Source: Alistipes sp.
Lineage (GTDB): Bacteria; Bacteroidota; Bacteroidia; Bacteroidales; Rikenellaceae
Reading direction: 5' to 3'
NCBI GenBank assembly: GCA_020026375.1
Contig: JAHHQN010000008.1
Location: 8,741 to 72,740, forward strand
Length of the DNA: 64,000 nucleotides
Shown here: piece by piece, positions 56,152 to 64,000 of the stretch
Layout of the letters: every line of letters starts with the position of its first letter
How positions within the stretch are numbered: position 1 is the first letter of the stretch
Notes under the pieces: generated by a model
Databases searched by the model: none
What the model was told of the DNA's origin: nothing
What the model saw: only the letters and a program-made list of their open reading frames with translations
Position numbers and translations under genes: made by a program

Positions 56152-57750
56152 TTAACGGGTCTTCTTGTCCCACCATACATTCGTGCCGCCGGTATCCTCG
56201 CCGCCCAGCAGCTCGACAGCCTTGGCGTAGTTCACAGGGTTGGTATCCTTCTCGCTCGGAGTGAAGGGAATACGGCGCACCTGCTTGTGGGTGTCAATCT
56301 TGCCGTTGCTGCGGTTGTTGCATACGGTGAACAGATGGGGGTAATCCGTACGGCGGAACTCCGACCATGCCTCCTGACCGTTGGGGAACAACGCCAGCCA
56401 CTTCTGGGTCATAATCTTCTCCAGCGAGGTCTCGAACGAAGCATCGCCATCTTCCCACGACACGGTGCAGCGGCTCACGGCAGCCGACGAAGTGGTGGTG
56501 GCAACGGGATTGGTGTAATCGGCCGGAAGAGCCGTGCCGGTCAGATAATCATCGACACCGCCGGCACCCCACTGCTCGAACGAGAGACGTACACCCTGCT
56601 CATAGTAGCTGCGGGCATCGCCGGCCAGCCAGCCGCGCAGGGCAGCCTCCGCCTTCAGGAAAGCCACCTCCGCAGCATTGAGCCACATCAGCGGATCGTT
56701 CTCCCTGATATTGGGAGCCGAGAACGGACGGTAGCGGTCCTTGTTCTCGATGTTGGTGCCGATACGCACACCCATGTAGGCGTTTTCCTCTCCTGCGAGC
56801 GACGACTTCTGGAAATATTTGGAGATTCGGGGGTCGTTGTAACCGTTCATATAGGAGGTGATGCTGGCACCCATACGGACATCAGAGTAGCTGTTCCACA
56901 TGATTTCGATGGGGTTCAGCATCGTGATGCCGGCACCGGTACGAATGGCCGCGTTATCGGCATTCGACTCGATGAGTCCCATCTCGTGAGACAGCGCAGC
57001 CTTCACCTGCTCTTCGGCCAATGCGGGGTTGACATAGCTCAGGCGCATACCCAATCGCAGACGCAGCGAGTTGGCGAACTTCACCCACTGGCCAAAGTCA
57101 CCGCCATAGACCATATCGTAATCGGCCAGCGGCTTGGAGTCGGGATTACGCTTCACAAAATCGGTCAACACGGCAATCGCACCGTCAAGCTCCTCGAAGA
57201 AGGCGTTGTAGACGGTCTCCTGGCTGTCGTATTCGACCTGCAGCGAACCTGCACCCACCTTCGAGTAGGGCATCGGGCCCCAGTTGTCGGCAAAACGGTG
57301 GAGGGCCGCCACCTTCAGCACCTGTGCCAGTGCGTAGTTGGGCGATGTTTCGTAATCGGGGGTGTTGCGGCGGATATCCATCCATGCACCGAACACTCGC
57401 GAATAGACATTGTCGTAGGACTGGTTGATGTAGCTGTCGACAAAATAATAGGTCGAGGGGTTGTTATTGCCATTGAAGTTGTTGATGACACCCATATAGC
57501 CCGAGAAGAGGTCGCCGGCCAGATTCTGCGCACGCTGGTAGTCGTTCTTCTCGACGGGAATCACCTGAAGCTGCAACTGGGGGAAGAAAGCACCCACACG
57601 GAAGTTGTCACCCTCGAGGTCATCTTCCGACGGATTGTAGGGGTTCGTATTGATCTCCATGAAATCGCCGGTACACGAGGTGGAGGCAAAAGCCAGCGCA
57701 ACCACGCCATACACGAACTTTCGGGAGAGGTTAGCCAGTATATTTTTCAT
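56152..57750 (-). CDS. SusD-like outer-membrane lipoprotein
   Basis: This 532-residue protein has a lipobox (ALAFASTSCTGDF, Cys26) and the SusD_RagB-like start MEINTNPYNPSEDDL. The middle has QVLKVAALHRFADNWGPMPY, and the C-terminus has EAWSEFRRTDYPHLF; both recall the SusD-like_2 branch. It is the surface glycan-binding lid of the adjacent SusC. It lies 22 bases after the SusC stop and leads to GH18, LamG, sulfatases and GH20. Confidence 0.92.
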   Translation of the reverse strand: MKNILANLSRKFVYGVVALAFASTSCTGDFMEINTNPYNPSEDDLEGDNFRVGAFFPQLQLQVIPVEKNDYQRAQNLAGDLFSGYMGVINNFNGNNNPSTYYFVDSYINQSYDNVYSRVFGAWMDIRRNTPDYETSPNYALAQVLKVAALHRFADNWGPMPYSKVGAGSLQVEYDSQETVYNAFFEELDGAIAVLTDFVKRNPDSKPLADYDMVYGGDFGQWVKFANSLRLRLGMRLSYVNPALAEEQVKAALSHEMGLIESNADNAAIRTGAGITMLNPIEIMWNSYSDVRMGASITSYMNGYNDPRISKYFQKSSLAGEENAYMGVRIGTNIENKDRYRPFSAPNIRENDPLMWLNAAEVAFLKAEAALRGWLAGDARSYYEQGVRLSFEQWGAGGVDDYLTGTALPADYTNPVATTTSSAAVSRCTVSWEDGDASFETSLEKIMTQKWLALFPNGQEAWSEFRRTDYPHLFTVCNNRSNGKIDTHKQVRRIPFTPSEKDTNPVNYAKAVELLGGEDTGGTNVWWDKKTR

Positions 57751-57772
57751 TGTTGTAAGCTGATTAAAAGAT

Positions 57773-60700
57773 TTAGAACTGTAATTTCACACTGAATCCG
57801 AGGTTGCGGGTCGAAGGCTGCATGAAGTAGTCGACACCCTGGTAGAAGGTACCTGTGGTGTTGGCGGTCTGCTCGGGGTCGAACGGCGCCTTGTTGTAAA
57901 TCATCCACAGGTTGCGGCCCACGAACGACAAGGTCATCGACAACTTGTTCTTGAACCACTTGCGAGGCAGTGTGTAGCCCAGTGTGAGTTCCTGGAGACG
58001 GACGTTGGTCGCATCGTAGACATAGTGGCTCAACATACCGGTCTCACCGCCGCCGATGTACTCATAGTAATAACGGGCGTCCATCATACCGTTGTTGACG
58101 GGAACACCGCCGTTGTCACGCGCACGCGCCGAAGCCTCCGAAACACCGTAGTAGTCCATGTAGGCCTGGGTGACCGACACGGCCTCACCACCCAGACGTG
58201 CCGAGAACAACAGACCCAGATTCACGCCCTTGTAGCTGAAGTTGTTGCGGAAACCCAGACGAGCCTTTGCCTCCGAGTTACCGACCTTCTGCAGCTTGTC
58301 GACAGTCTCCATGTGGCCGGTGTTGGGGTCAACATAGATATTGCCCTGATTGTCCTCGCGGAGTGCGGTGGCGGTGTAGATGTCGCCGATGGAACCGCCC
58401 TCCTTGAGATAGGCACGGTAGTCACCCACGGTCATCACAGGCATCTCGGTCATATTCAGAATCTTGCGCTCGTTGGTGGCAGGATCGAGGTAGGAATAGT
58501 TGTTGACCAGCTCCTCGATCTTGTTGCGGTTCATGCTGAAAGTCAGCTGGGTATTCCACTTGAACTGATTGAAGTCCTGCTTGTAGGACAGCATGGCCTC
58601 GATACCCCAGTTCGACACGTCACCGGTCTGGATATACATCGAAGAGTAACCCGACGAGGCCGACATCTTGGCCTTGAAGGTCTGCTTGTAGGTATTGGAG
58701 TGGTAGTACGACATGTCGAAATGGAGACGGCCATCGAAGAAGCGTGCATCGAGACCCAACTCATAGGACTTGGTACGCTCGGCAAACAGTTCATCGATGG
58801 GCATGTGGGTGTTGGTCTCCAGCACACCCTGACCGGCCCATTCGAAGGTGGGGACTGTCAGGAAGCGGTTGGGTGCCGAACCCACCGAAGAGTACGACGA
58901 ACGGAGCTTGAGGAACGAGAACCAGTCGGGCAGGTTGAACATCTCCGAGAAAATCAGCGAAAGGCCTACCGAAGGATAGAAGAACGATGAGGACTTGGTG
59001 TTGGCCAGTGCCGACGCCCAGTCGTTACGGGCAGTCACACTCAGATAGACCATCGACTTGAAGCCCAGCTCCGCGCTGGCGAAAATCGACTGTGTCTGCT
59101 CTCGCCAGCCGCTCTGAATCACACCCGAGTTGGTGGCGTCCAAATCGATATTATGGAAGGCAAAGTAGTTGGGCAGCTGGCTCAACTGACCCTTGGCACC
59201 CTCCTCGTCGTAACGGGCATCGAAGATGCTGGCACCGATGTTGGCCGTGAGGTCGAACTTGCCGAAGGTCTTGTTGATGTTCACCAGAAGGTCGCCGTAC
59301 ACCTGTTTCTCATAGCCCTTGAAAGCACGGTAGTAACCCTTGTTTCCGGCCAGACGACCGTCGGTCGAGGCGTAGAGTTTCTTCTCGTCGTGGGTCACGG
59401 TGTTGTCGACACGCACACGACCCGACACGTTAATCCAGTCGGCAATCTCATACTTCAGGCCGGCGTTGAGCATGTAGCGGTCACGCTTGCGCTCGAAGAG
59501 GTTGCGGTTGGCAATCCAATAGGGGTTCTGCAAGGCCATACCCTGGTCACCGTAGGGCCAGTACTGGGTCATGATTTTACGACCCTCGTCGTAGTCCTCA
59601 TACAAACGCAGATTGTTGAAGTTCTCGCCGCGGGGGAACAGATAGACGGGCAGCAGCATGTTGAAGTTCTGGCCCTGTCCCGGCATATTGCAGTTATTCT
59701 GAATCACATAGCTTGCACCCACATCGAGCGTCAGGCGTTCGCGCATGAGTTTCGATGTGTTGCGCACCGTGAAGTTATAGCGGTTGTAATCGTTACCAAT
59801 CATGATACCCTCGGAATTGGTGGCCGAAGCCGATGCGAAGGTCTGGTTTTTGGCCGTACCCATCGACACCGAAACCGAGTTGGTCATCGAGTAACCGGTC
59901 TGGAAGAAGTTTTCGGGATCAAACGAGGTGGGGTGCTCCAACTTCGCGCCCCAGCTGGCAAACTCACCGGGGTTGTTGCCATAGGTGTTCTGGAAACGGG
60001 GCAACACGAAAGGCGTGAGCAGGTCGGTATTGTGGGAGTAGGTAACCTTGGCCGTACCTTCAGCACCCTTCTTGGTGGTAATCAGAATCGCACCGTTGGC
60101 GGCATAGCTACCATAGAGGGCGGCTGCGGCAGGACCCGTCAGCACCGACATCGACTCGATGTCCTCGGGGTTGATATCGGAGATACTCTCCACGGTGGCA
60201 TTCGACGAGTAGCTGCCGGCCACCTCGAGACCACGCGCATTGAACAAAGGTACACCGTCGATGACATACAGCGCGTTGTTGTCCTTGCTCAACGACTTCG
60301 AACCACGCATCACAACCTTTGTGGCACCGCCGACACCGCCCGAGCTGCTGATGTTCAGACCGGCCACCTTACCGTTGAGCGAGTTCATGAAGTTGGCGTC
60401 CTTGACAACGCCCAGCTCCTCGCCCTTCACCTCCTGGACATTGTAGCCCAGGGCCTTGGACTTACGCTTGATACCCAACGCGGTGACCACCACCTCGTCG
60501 ACCATCGTGACGTCCTCCTGCATGACGATGTCCATCGTGGTCTTCGAACGGCTCACCTCGAGATTCTGGCTCTTGTAGCCGATATAGGAGAGGTTGATGA
60601 CACAGCCATCATCGACATTCAACTCAAAATCGCCGTCGAGACCCGTGGTCACACCGCGGCCCGACAGAGCATCGACCACAGCCACACCAATCAGTGGCAT

Positions 60701-61132
60701 GCCCGTGGGATCCTTGATGACACCCTTCACCGTGAAAGGACCGCTCACCGGAGCCTGGCTCTGCGCCTTGCTCAGCACGACATGGTCGCCTTCAATCACA
60801 TAATTGATACCCTTACTCGAAAAAAGGGCTTCGAGCACCGAAGCCAACGGTTTGTTGACCTGTTTGATATTGACCACGGCATCAAGTTTCACATCGTCGA
60901 CATCAAACACAAAAGAACAATTCGTCTGTTTCTTGATTTCCAGCAGCACATCGCTGATGGTCACACCTTGTTTGTCAATGGTCACATTCTTCGACTGTGC
61001 AACAACGCTCTCCACCGAGAAAAACATCGGCACCACCCAAAGCAACGCAACGACAACTGCTCGAAAACCTCCAAAGGGTTTTCCTCTTCCGTCTTGCTTC
61101 GACGAGCGAAGCAAATCTGAAAAGTTACTCAT
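57773..61132 (-). CDS. SusC-family TonB-dependent transporter with STN signalling domain
   Basis: This 1119-residue barrel starts with a signal peptide (ends SVVAQ). An STN (secretin/TonB short N-terminal) domain at about 50-120 follows (QGVTISDVLLEIKKQTNCSF, KGINYVIEGDHVVLSK). Then come a carboxypeptidase-D-like repeat (FTVKGVIKDPTGMPL), the plug (VVVTALGIKRKSKALG, DNNALYVIDGVPLF) and the barrel (end NLGFSVKLQF). The STN domain can contact the FecR anti-sigma factor encoded just upstream. This allows ligand binding at the surface to release the ECF sigma factor. It is therefore both importer and sensor for the locus. It pairs with the adjacent SusD. Confidence 0.95.
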   Translation of the reverse strand: MSNFSDLLRSSKQDGRGKPFGGFRAVVVALLWVVPMFFSVESVVAQSKNVTIDKQGVTISDVLLEIKKQTNCSFVFDVDDVKLDAVVNIKQVNKPLASVLEALFSSKGINYVIEGDHVVLSKAQSQAPVSGPFTVKGVIKDPTGMPLIGVAVVDALSGRGVTTGLDGDFELNVDDGCVINLSYIGYKSQNLEVSRSKTTMDIVMQEDVTMVDEVVVTALGIKRKSKALGYNVQEVKGEELGVVKDANFMNSLNGKVAGLNISSSGGVGGATKVVMRGSKSLSKDNNALYVIDGVPLFNARGLEVAGSYSSNATVESISDINPEDIESMSVLTGPAAAALYGSYAANGAILITTKKGAEGTAKVTYSHNTDLLTPFVLPRFQNTYGNNPGEFASWGAKLEHPTSFDPENFFQTGYSMTNSVSVSMGTAKNQTFASASATNSEGIMIGNDYNRYNFTVRNTSKLMRERLTLDVGASYVIQNNCNMPGQGQNFNMLLPVYLFPRGENFNNLRLYEDYDEGRKIMTQYWPYGDQGMALQNPYWIANRNLFERKRDRYMLNAGLKYEIADWINVSGRVRVDNTVTHDEKKLYASTDGRLAGNKGYYRAFKGYEKQVYGDLLVNINKTFGKFDLTANIGASIFDARYDEEGAKGQLSQLPNYFAFHNIDLDATNSGVIQSGWREQTQSIFASAELGFKSMVYLSVTARNDWASALANTKSSSFFYPSVGLSLIFSEMFNLPDWFSFLKLRSSYSSVGSAPNRFLTVPTFEWAGQGVLETNTHMPIDELFAERTKSYELGLDARFFDGRLHFDMSYYHSNTYKQTFKAKMSASSGYSSMYIQTGDVSNWGIEAMLSYKQDFNQFKWNTQLTFSMNRNKIEELVNNYSYLDPATNERKILNMTEMPVMTVGDYRAYLKEGGSIGDIYTATALREDNQGNIYVDPNTGHMETVDKLQKVGNSEAKARLGFRNNFSYKGVNLGLLFSARLGGEAVSVTQAYMDYYGVSEASARARDNGGVPVNNGMMDARYYYEYIGGGETGMLSHYVYDATNVRLQELTLGYTLPRKWFKNKLSMTLSFVGRNLWMIYNKAPFDPEQTANTTGTFYQGVDYFMQPSTRNLGFSVKLQF

Positions 61133-61199
61133 TGTAAATGTTTTTAGGTTAGAATTTAGTTATTATTAATTGTTGTTTTTTGGCATGGGAACCCCCTTC

Positions 61200-61230
61200 C
61201 CGGGTGTTTTTCTTTCGAAAACCACCCCGG
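61200..61230 (-). repeat. Strong hairpin between fecR and susC
   Basis: A GC-rich stem of about 11 paired bases (CCGGG...CCCGG with two bulged bases) surrounds a short loop. There is no T-tract on the minus strand, so it may be an mRNA-processing or attenuation site instead of a terminator. Confidence 0.45.
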
Positions 61231-61256
61231 CGACAAGCGGGATATGTTCTATGGAA

Positions 61257-62258
61257 CTATTCGCGGCTGCGAATCGTCACATCACGGCCATCTATCTGAT
61301 AATCGAACTTTCCGGTCATCTGCATGATGGACAGAATATGACGTATGTTGTCGGACGAACTGAAATTACAGATGAATTTCTTGTGCCTGATGGCTTCGTC
61401 CTGGAAGTGAATGGTAATGTTGTAGTGACGCTCCAGAGCATGGGCAATCTGTTCGAAGGTCTCCTTGTAGAACAGGAACTGGCCGTTGATCCAATCGGTA
61501 ACCCATTTGCCGTTATCCATGGTCGACAGGTCCGAGGTGTGGGTCCGCTTGTTGAAGGTGAACTGCTGGTTGGGTTTCATCACCACATTCTGGGAGATGT
61601 CGGGCGACGACACGCGAATGGCTCCCTCGAAAAGCGACGCTGTCACCCAATCGTCGTCGTCATTGGCCTGGACATTGAAACGTGTGCCGAGCACCTCGAT
61701 ATCGAGCCGTTCGCAGTGGACGATAAAGGGAGTCTTCTTCATCTTGGCCACCTCGAAGTAAGCCTCACCCTTCAGGTCGAGGTTGCGCTCCGACTTGAAG
61801 ATGCTACGGTGGTAGACGATTTCACTGCATGCGTTGAGTTTTACACTGCTGCCGTCGGGCAGCTCCACACGCACACGCTCGCCAATATCGGTACGCACGA
61901 TGAGGGGCTCCTCGATGCGCTCCACCATATCGTAGCCATACCAGCCGGCCGACACCATCACCACGATGACGGCCGCAGCGGCTGCCATTCTTCTCACGAA
62001 GCGGCGCATGGCCACACGGCTGCATTCCTGCATCTCACGACGGCGACGCACGTCGAGTGTAGCCTTGCAACGCTTCCATGCCGAGTCGACATCGACCGAA
62101 TCGCGGCTCACGACGGCACGCTCCAGCAGGCAAGCCTCCTGCAGGTTGTCGAGCAATGCCTTGTGGTCATCGCTCTCCTCGTACCATCTCTCGACCTGCT
62201 CACGCTCGGCATCGGAGAGGGTACCCTGTATATATTTCAAAAGTCTGTTCTCGTCCAT
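61257..62258 (-). CDS. FecR-family anti-sigma factor
   Basis: This 333-residue protein has a cytosolic N-terminus (about 1-88, MDENRLLKYIQGTLSD), one transmembrane helix (about 91-107, MAAAAAVIVVMVSAGWYGY), a periplasmic FecR beta-domain (about 120-225, RVRVELPDGSSVKLNACSEI) and a C-terminal DUF4974-like domain (LERHYNITIHF near 280) that contacts the STN of SusC. It holds the ECF sigma factor until the transporter signals ligand. It is transcribed divergently from the sigma gene and directly upstream of susC. Confidence 0.93.
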   Translation of the reverse strand: MDENRLLKYIQGTLSDAEREQVERWYEESDDHKALLDNLQEACLLERAVVSRDSVDVDSAWKRCKATLDVRRRREMQECSRVAMRRFVRRMAAAAAVIVVMVSAGWYGYDMVERIEEPLIVRTDIGERVRVELPDGSSVKLNACSEIVYHRSIFKSERNLDLKGEAYFEVAKMKKTPFIVHCERLDIEVLGTRFNVQANDDDDWVTASLFEGAIRVSSPDISQNVVMKPNQQFTFNKRTHTSDLSTMDNGKWVTDWINGQFLFYKETFEQIAHALERHYNITIHFQDEAIRHKKFICNFSSSDNIRHILSIMQMTGKFDYQIDGRDVTIRSRE

Positions 62259-62308
62259 AATCTTATCGATACGCCCCGTTTTTGGGCCGTTCTGTATATA
62301 ATACGATT

Positions 62309-62316
62309 CAAAAATA
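62309..62316 (-). promoter_or_regulatory. Possible -7 element for the fecR-susC operon
   Basis: TATTTTTG on the minus strand, 51 bases before fecR. No -33 box at the usual spacing, so an ECF-type promoter is equally possible. This stretch is shared with the divergent sigma gene. Confidence 0.4.
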
Positions 62317-62425
62317 AAACCTGCTAAACCAAAAAGTCTATTTTTTTTCTTTTTTTATCTATTTATATTTCTTCCTTGTTTTATTATTAAAAAACGCTTT
62401 ATTTTGTATCAAAATTACGAACAGA

Positions 62426-63022
62426 ATGCACACTCCGCAAATCGACATATCCGACAACAAGGCCGTGACCGAAGCACTACGGCAGGAAGATATATATCAG
62501 GCGGAAACAGCATTCGAAATGGTCTACAAGCACCACTACGCCGGTCTGTGCGGCTATGCCGGACGGTTTGTGACCATCGCCGCAGCCGAGGAAATCGCAC
62601 AGAACGCCCTCATCTGGCTGTGGGAAAACAGAACCACGCTCTGTCCGGAACTCTCGCTGAAGTATCTGCTCTTCACCATCGTCAAGAACAAGGCCATCGA
62701 CAACATACGGCACACCCAACTTAGGTCGAAGGTGCATCAGAGCATTCTGGAAAAGGCAGGCAACAAATACGACGACCCCAACGACTATCTGGGCGACGAA
62801 CTCTACGAGCTGTTCCGACGCGCGCTCGACAATCTGCCCGAACAATACCGCATCTATTTCGAGAAGAGCCGCATGGAAGGCATGACCCATGCCGAGATTG
62901 CCCGGGAACTGGGAGTATCGCCCCAAACGGTCAACTACCACATCACGCAGGCCATGAAGTGTCTGAAGAAAGACCTGAAAGACTATCTGCCGCTGCTCCT
63001 GCTGCTGTTCTGTCAGAAGTAA
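62426..63022 (+). CDS. ECF RNA polymerase sigma-70 factor
   Basis: This 198-residue protein has a sigma70 region 2 (VYKHHYAGLCGYAGRFV...AEEIAQNALIWLWENR) and region 4 helix-turn-helix (HAEIARELGVSPQTVNYHIT) with the usual length for Bacteroidales ECF factors of FecI type. It is expected to be held by the divergent FecR and to activate the fecR-susC operon and perhaps itself. It stands opposite to that operon, sharing a 167-base promoter region. Confidence 0.93.
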   Translation: MHTPQIDISDNKAVTEALRQEDIYQAETAFEMVYKHHYAGLCGYAGRFVTIAAAEEIAQNALIWLWENRTTLCPELSLKYLLFTIVKNKAIDNIRHTQLRSKVHQSILEKAGNKYDDPNDYLGDELYELFRRALDNLPEQYRIYFEKSRMEGMTHAEIARELGVSPQTVNYHITQAMKCLKKDLKDYLPLLLLLFCQK

Positions 63023-63049
63023 CGGCAGACGGATTACCTCCCCTACCCC

Positions 63050-63079
63050 TTGCTTCGTAGGCTTTATGGATTACATTTG
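63050..63079 (+). promoter_or_regulatory. Promoter for the pentapeptide gene (TTG - 19 bp - TACATTTG)
   Basis: TTG at 63050-63052 and TACATTTG at 63072-63079. The box lies past the ATG at 63066, so the gene must start at the next ATG (63099). Confidence 0.65.
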
Positions 63080-63098
63080 CACAGCAAAAAACGAAGAC

Positions 63099-63653
63099 AT
63101 GCAGGAAGAACAGACATTCACAAAACGGAAATTCAATAGCGGAGCATTGGAAGAGGAGTATCTCGGTTGCATCTTTACAGCCTGTGACTTCTCGGATCTC
63201 GTCATCGGCGACACCCTCTTTGAGGAGTGTGTGTTCAACGACTGTAACTTCACGATGACCCGATTCGACGGCGCACTGCGGGAGGTCTCCTTCGTGGCAT
63301 GCAAACTCACGGGTGCCGACTTCTCGGGGCTCTGCCATCTGTCAAACACACTCTCGTTCAAGGATTGCCGCATGGAGTATACCCTATTCGTCGGCACCCG
63401 TCTCCGAAAACTGAAAATCAAAAACTGCTGGCTGCAAAATGCGGTATTCGACCGTGCCGACATTGCCGGCAGCCGTTTTCCCGAGTGCAATCTCGACGGA
63501 GCGTCGTTTGTCGGCACACATCTCGAGCATGTGGATTTCTCCGACGCCTGCAACTACACCCTCCGCCCCGGAGAGTGTCATCTCCAAAAGACCATATTTT
63601 CGGAATCGGGACTCCGCGGGCTGGTCAGCCACCTCGACATCGTCATTCGATAA
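63099..63653 (+). CDS. Pentapeptide-repeat protein, Qnr/McbG-like
   Basis: This 184-residue protein consists mostly of (A/C/S)-(D/N)-(L/F)-x-x pentapeptide repeats in two blocks (e.g. CIFTACDFSDL, CVFNDCNFTMTRF, ADFSGLCHL, then KNCWLQNAVFDRADIAGSRF and NLDGASFVGTHL). The fold is a right-handed beta-helix. Its length and two-block layout resemble the Qnr/McbG DNA mimics that protect gyrase from inhibitors. Chromosomal Qnr-like proteins of this kind do not always have that activity. The start is set by the promoter box at 63072-63079, which lies past the ATG at 63066. Confidence 0.82.
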   Translation: MQEEQTFTKRKFNSGALEEEYLGCIFTACDFSDLVIGDTLFEECVFNDCNFTMTRFDGALREVSFVACKLTGADFSGLCHLSNTLSFKDCRMEYTLFVGTRLRKLKIKNCWLQNAVFDRADIAGSRFPECNLDGASFVGTHLEHVDFSDACNYTLRPGECHLQKTIFSESGLRGLVSHLDIVIR

Positions 63654-63675
63654 GCCCCCTCCCCTCTTACGGACG

Positions 63676-64000
63676 TCACTCGCTCTCGACCACCACTCTG
63701 CACGGAAGTCCCGTGAGCGTATCGTTGTCGAACCATAGGGTGTAGACCGTAAAATCCGATGGCGGGACCGCAGACAGACCGTGCAGGTTCTCGATGACAT
63801 AAACCCCTCTCTGTTCACAACAGCGGTCGGCGGCCTCGTGTTCCTCGTGGCGGCGGATACCCGGTGCATCGATGCCGATAAAGCGGATACCCTTGTCGAG
63901 CAACGCATGAATCAATGTCTCGGAGAGTTGCGGGTGGGCGGCAAAATACCCGTCCGAACCATAGGCGTGTTCCTCCATACGTCCGGTACGGAACAGCACG
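63676..64000 (-). CDS. Cyclase-family protein (kynurenine-formamidase-like), 5' end cut off
   Basis: The frame on the minus strand stays open to the window end, so the N-terminus is missing. The visible part (about 108 residues) shows HALLDKGIRFIGIDAPGIRR followed by HEEHEAADRCCEQRGVYVIE and ENLHGL, a pattern typical of the cyclase/kynurenine-formamidase fold. The catalytic His/Asp motif of the family (HxGTHxD) would lie outside the window. The substrate is not predictable. A pentapeptide gene ends 22 bases away in the opposite direction. Confidence 0.7.
   Translation of the reverse strand, partial: VLFRTGRMEEHAYGSDGYFAAHPQLSETLIHALLDKGIRFIGIDAPGIRRHEEHEAADRCCEQRGVYVIENLHGLSAVPPSDFTVYTLWFDNDTLTGLPCRVVVESE

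Noticed and set aside
59153..61120. 655-residue ORF opposite the second susC
   Set aside because: It is antisense to a complete STN-SusC gene and is not similar to any family I recognise.

Overview
The window looks like chromosomal DNA from a GC-rich member of the Bacteroidales, most likely a gut Rikenellaceae/Alistipes-type organism (genus is inference). Supporting signs are two SusC/SusD loci, S1 sulfatases, a FeoA-FeoB fusion, a PorV/PorQ-type barrel, an Hc1-like mini-protein, a tmRNA without encoded CCA and many copies of the Bacteroidetes promoter motif TAnnTTTG, several with TTG/TTTG about 19-20 bases upstream. No phage, insertion sequence, integrase or CRISPR array was seen.

Positions 1-8.7 kb: a cut-off PorV/PorQ-like barrel, a metallophosphoesterase lipoprotein, a low-molecular-weight tyrosine phosphatase, DoxX, then a run of YtfJ-like protein, BamA/TamA-like barrel and EptA-like phosphoethanolamine transferase, an NhaC antiporter and an Hc1-like protein. 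Positions 8.8-14.5 kb: a tripartite RND efflux operon whose pump gene carries a one-base frameshift. Positions 14.5-22.8 kb: FeoAB plus a Cys-rich FeoB partner, LrgA/LrgB, an AspT/YidE-type transporter, a class I/II aminotransferase and PurT. Positions 23-27.4 kb: tmRNA, an FtsE-like ATPase, GyrB and uridine kinase. Positions 27.4-29.4 kb: an AT-rich islet with a gene broken by an in-frame TAG, then an unknown membrane protein. Positions 29.5-34.4 kb: DNA repair genes (MutS, a uracil/hypoxanthine glycosylase, a RecD-like helicase). Positions 34.4-36.6 kb: a conserved membrane-anchored protein, DUF3822, RsmD and tRNA-Asp.

Positions 37.1-48.3 kb (minus strand) hold a SusC/SusD operon without any carbohydrate enzyme. 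It carries DUF4843, PKD-like, two TlpA thioredoxin lipoproteins and a terminal lipoprotein, and is driven from a consensus promoter through a leader of about 430 nt with three strong hairpins. Positions 48.5-63 kb hold a polysaccharide-utilisation locus: a divergent ECF sigma factor, FecR anti-sigma, STN-containing SusC, SusD, GH18 endo-acting enzyme, DUF1735/LamG surface protein, sulfatase, GH20 beta-hexosaminidase and a second sulfatase. Together these suggest capture and desulfation/degradation of a sulfated, GlcNAc/GalNAc-containing host glycan such as an N-glycan or mucin-type glycan. The window ends with a pentapeptide-repeat protein and a cut-off cyclase-family gene.
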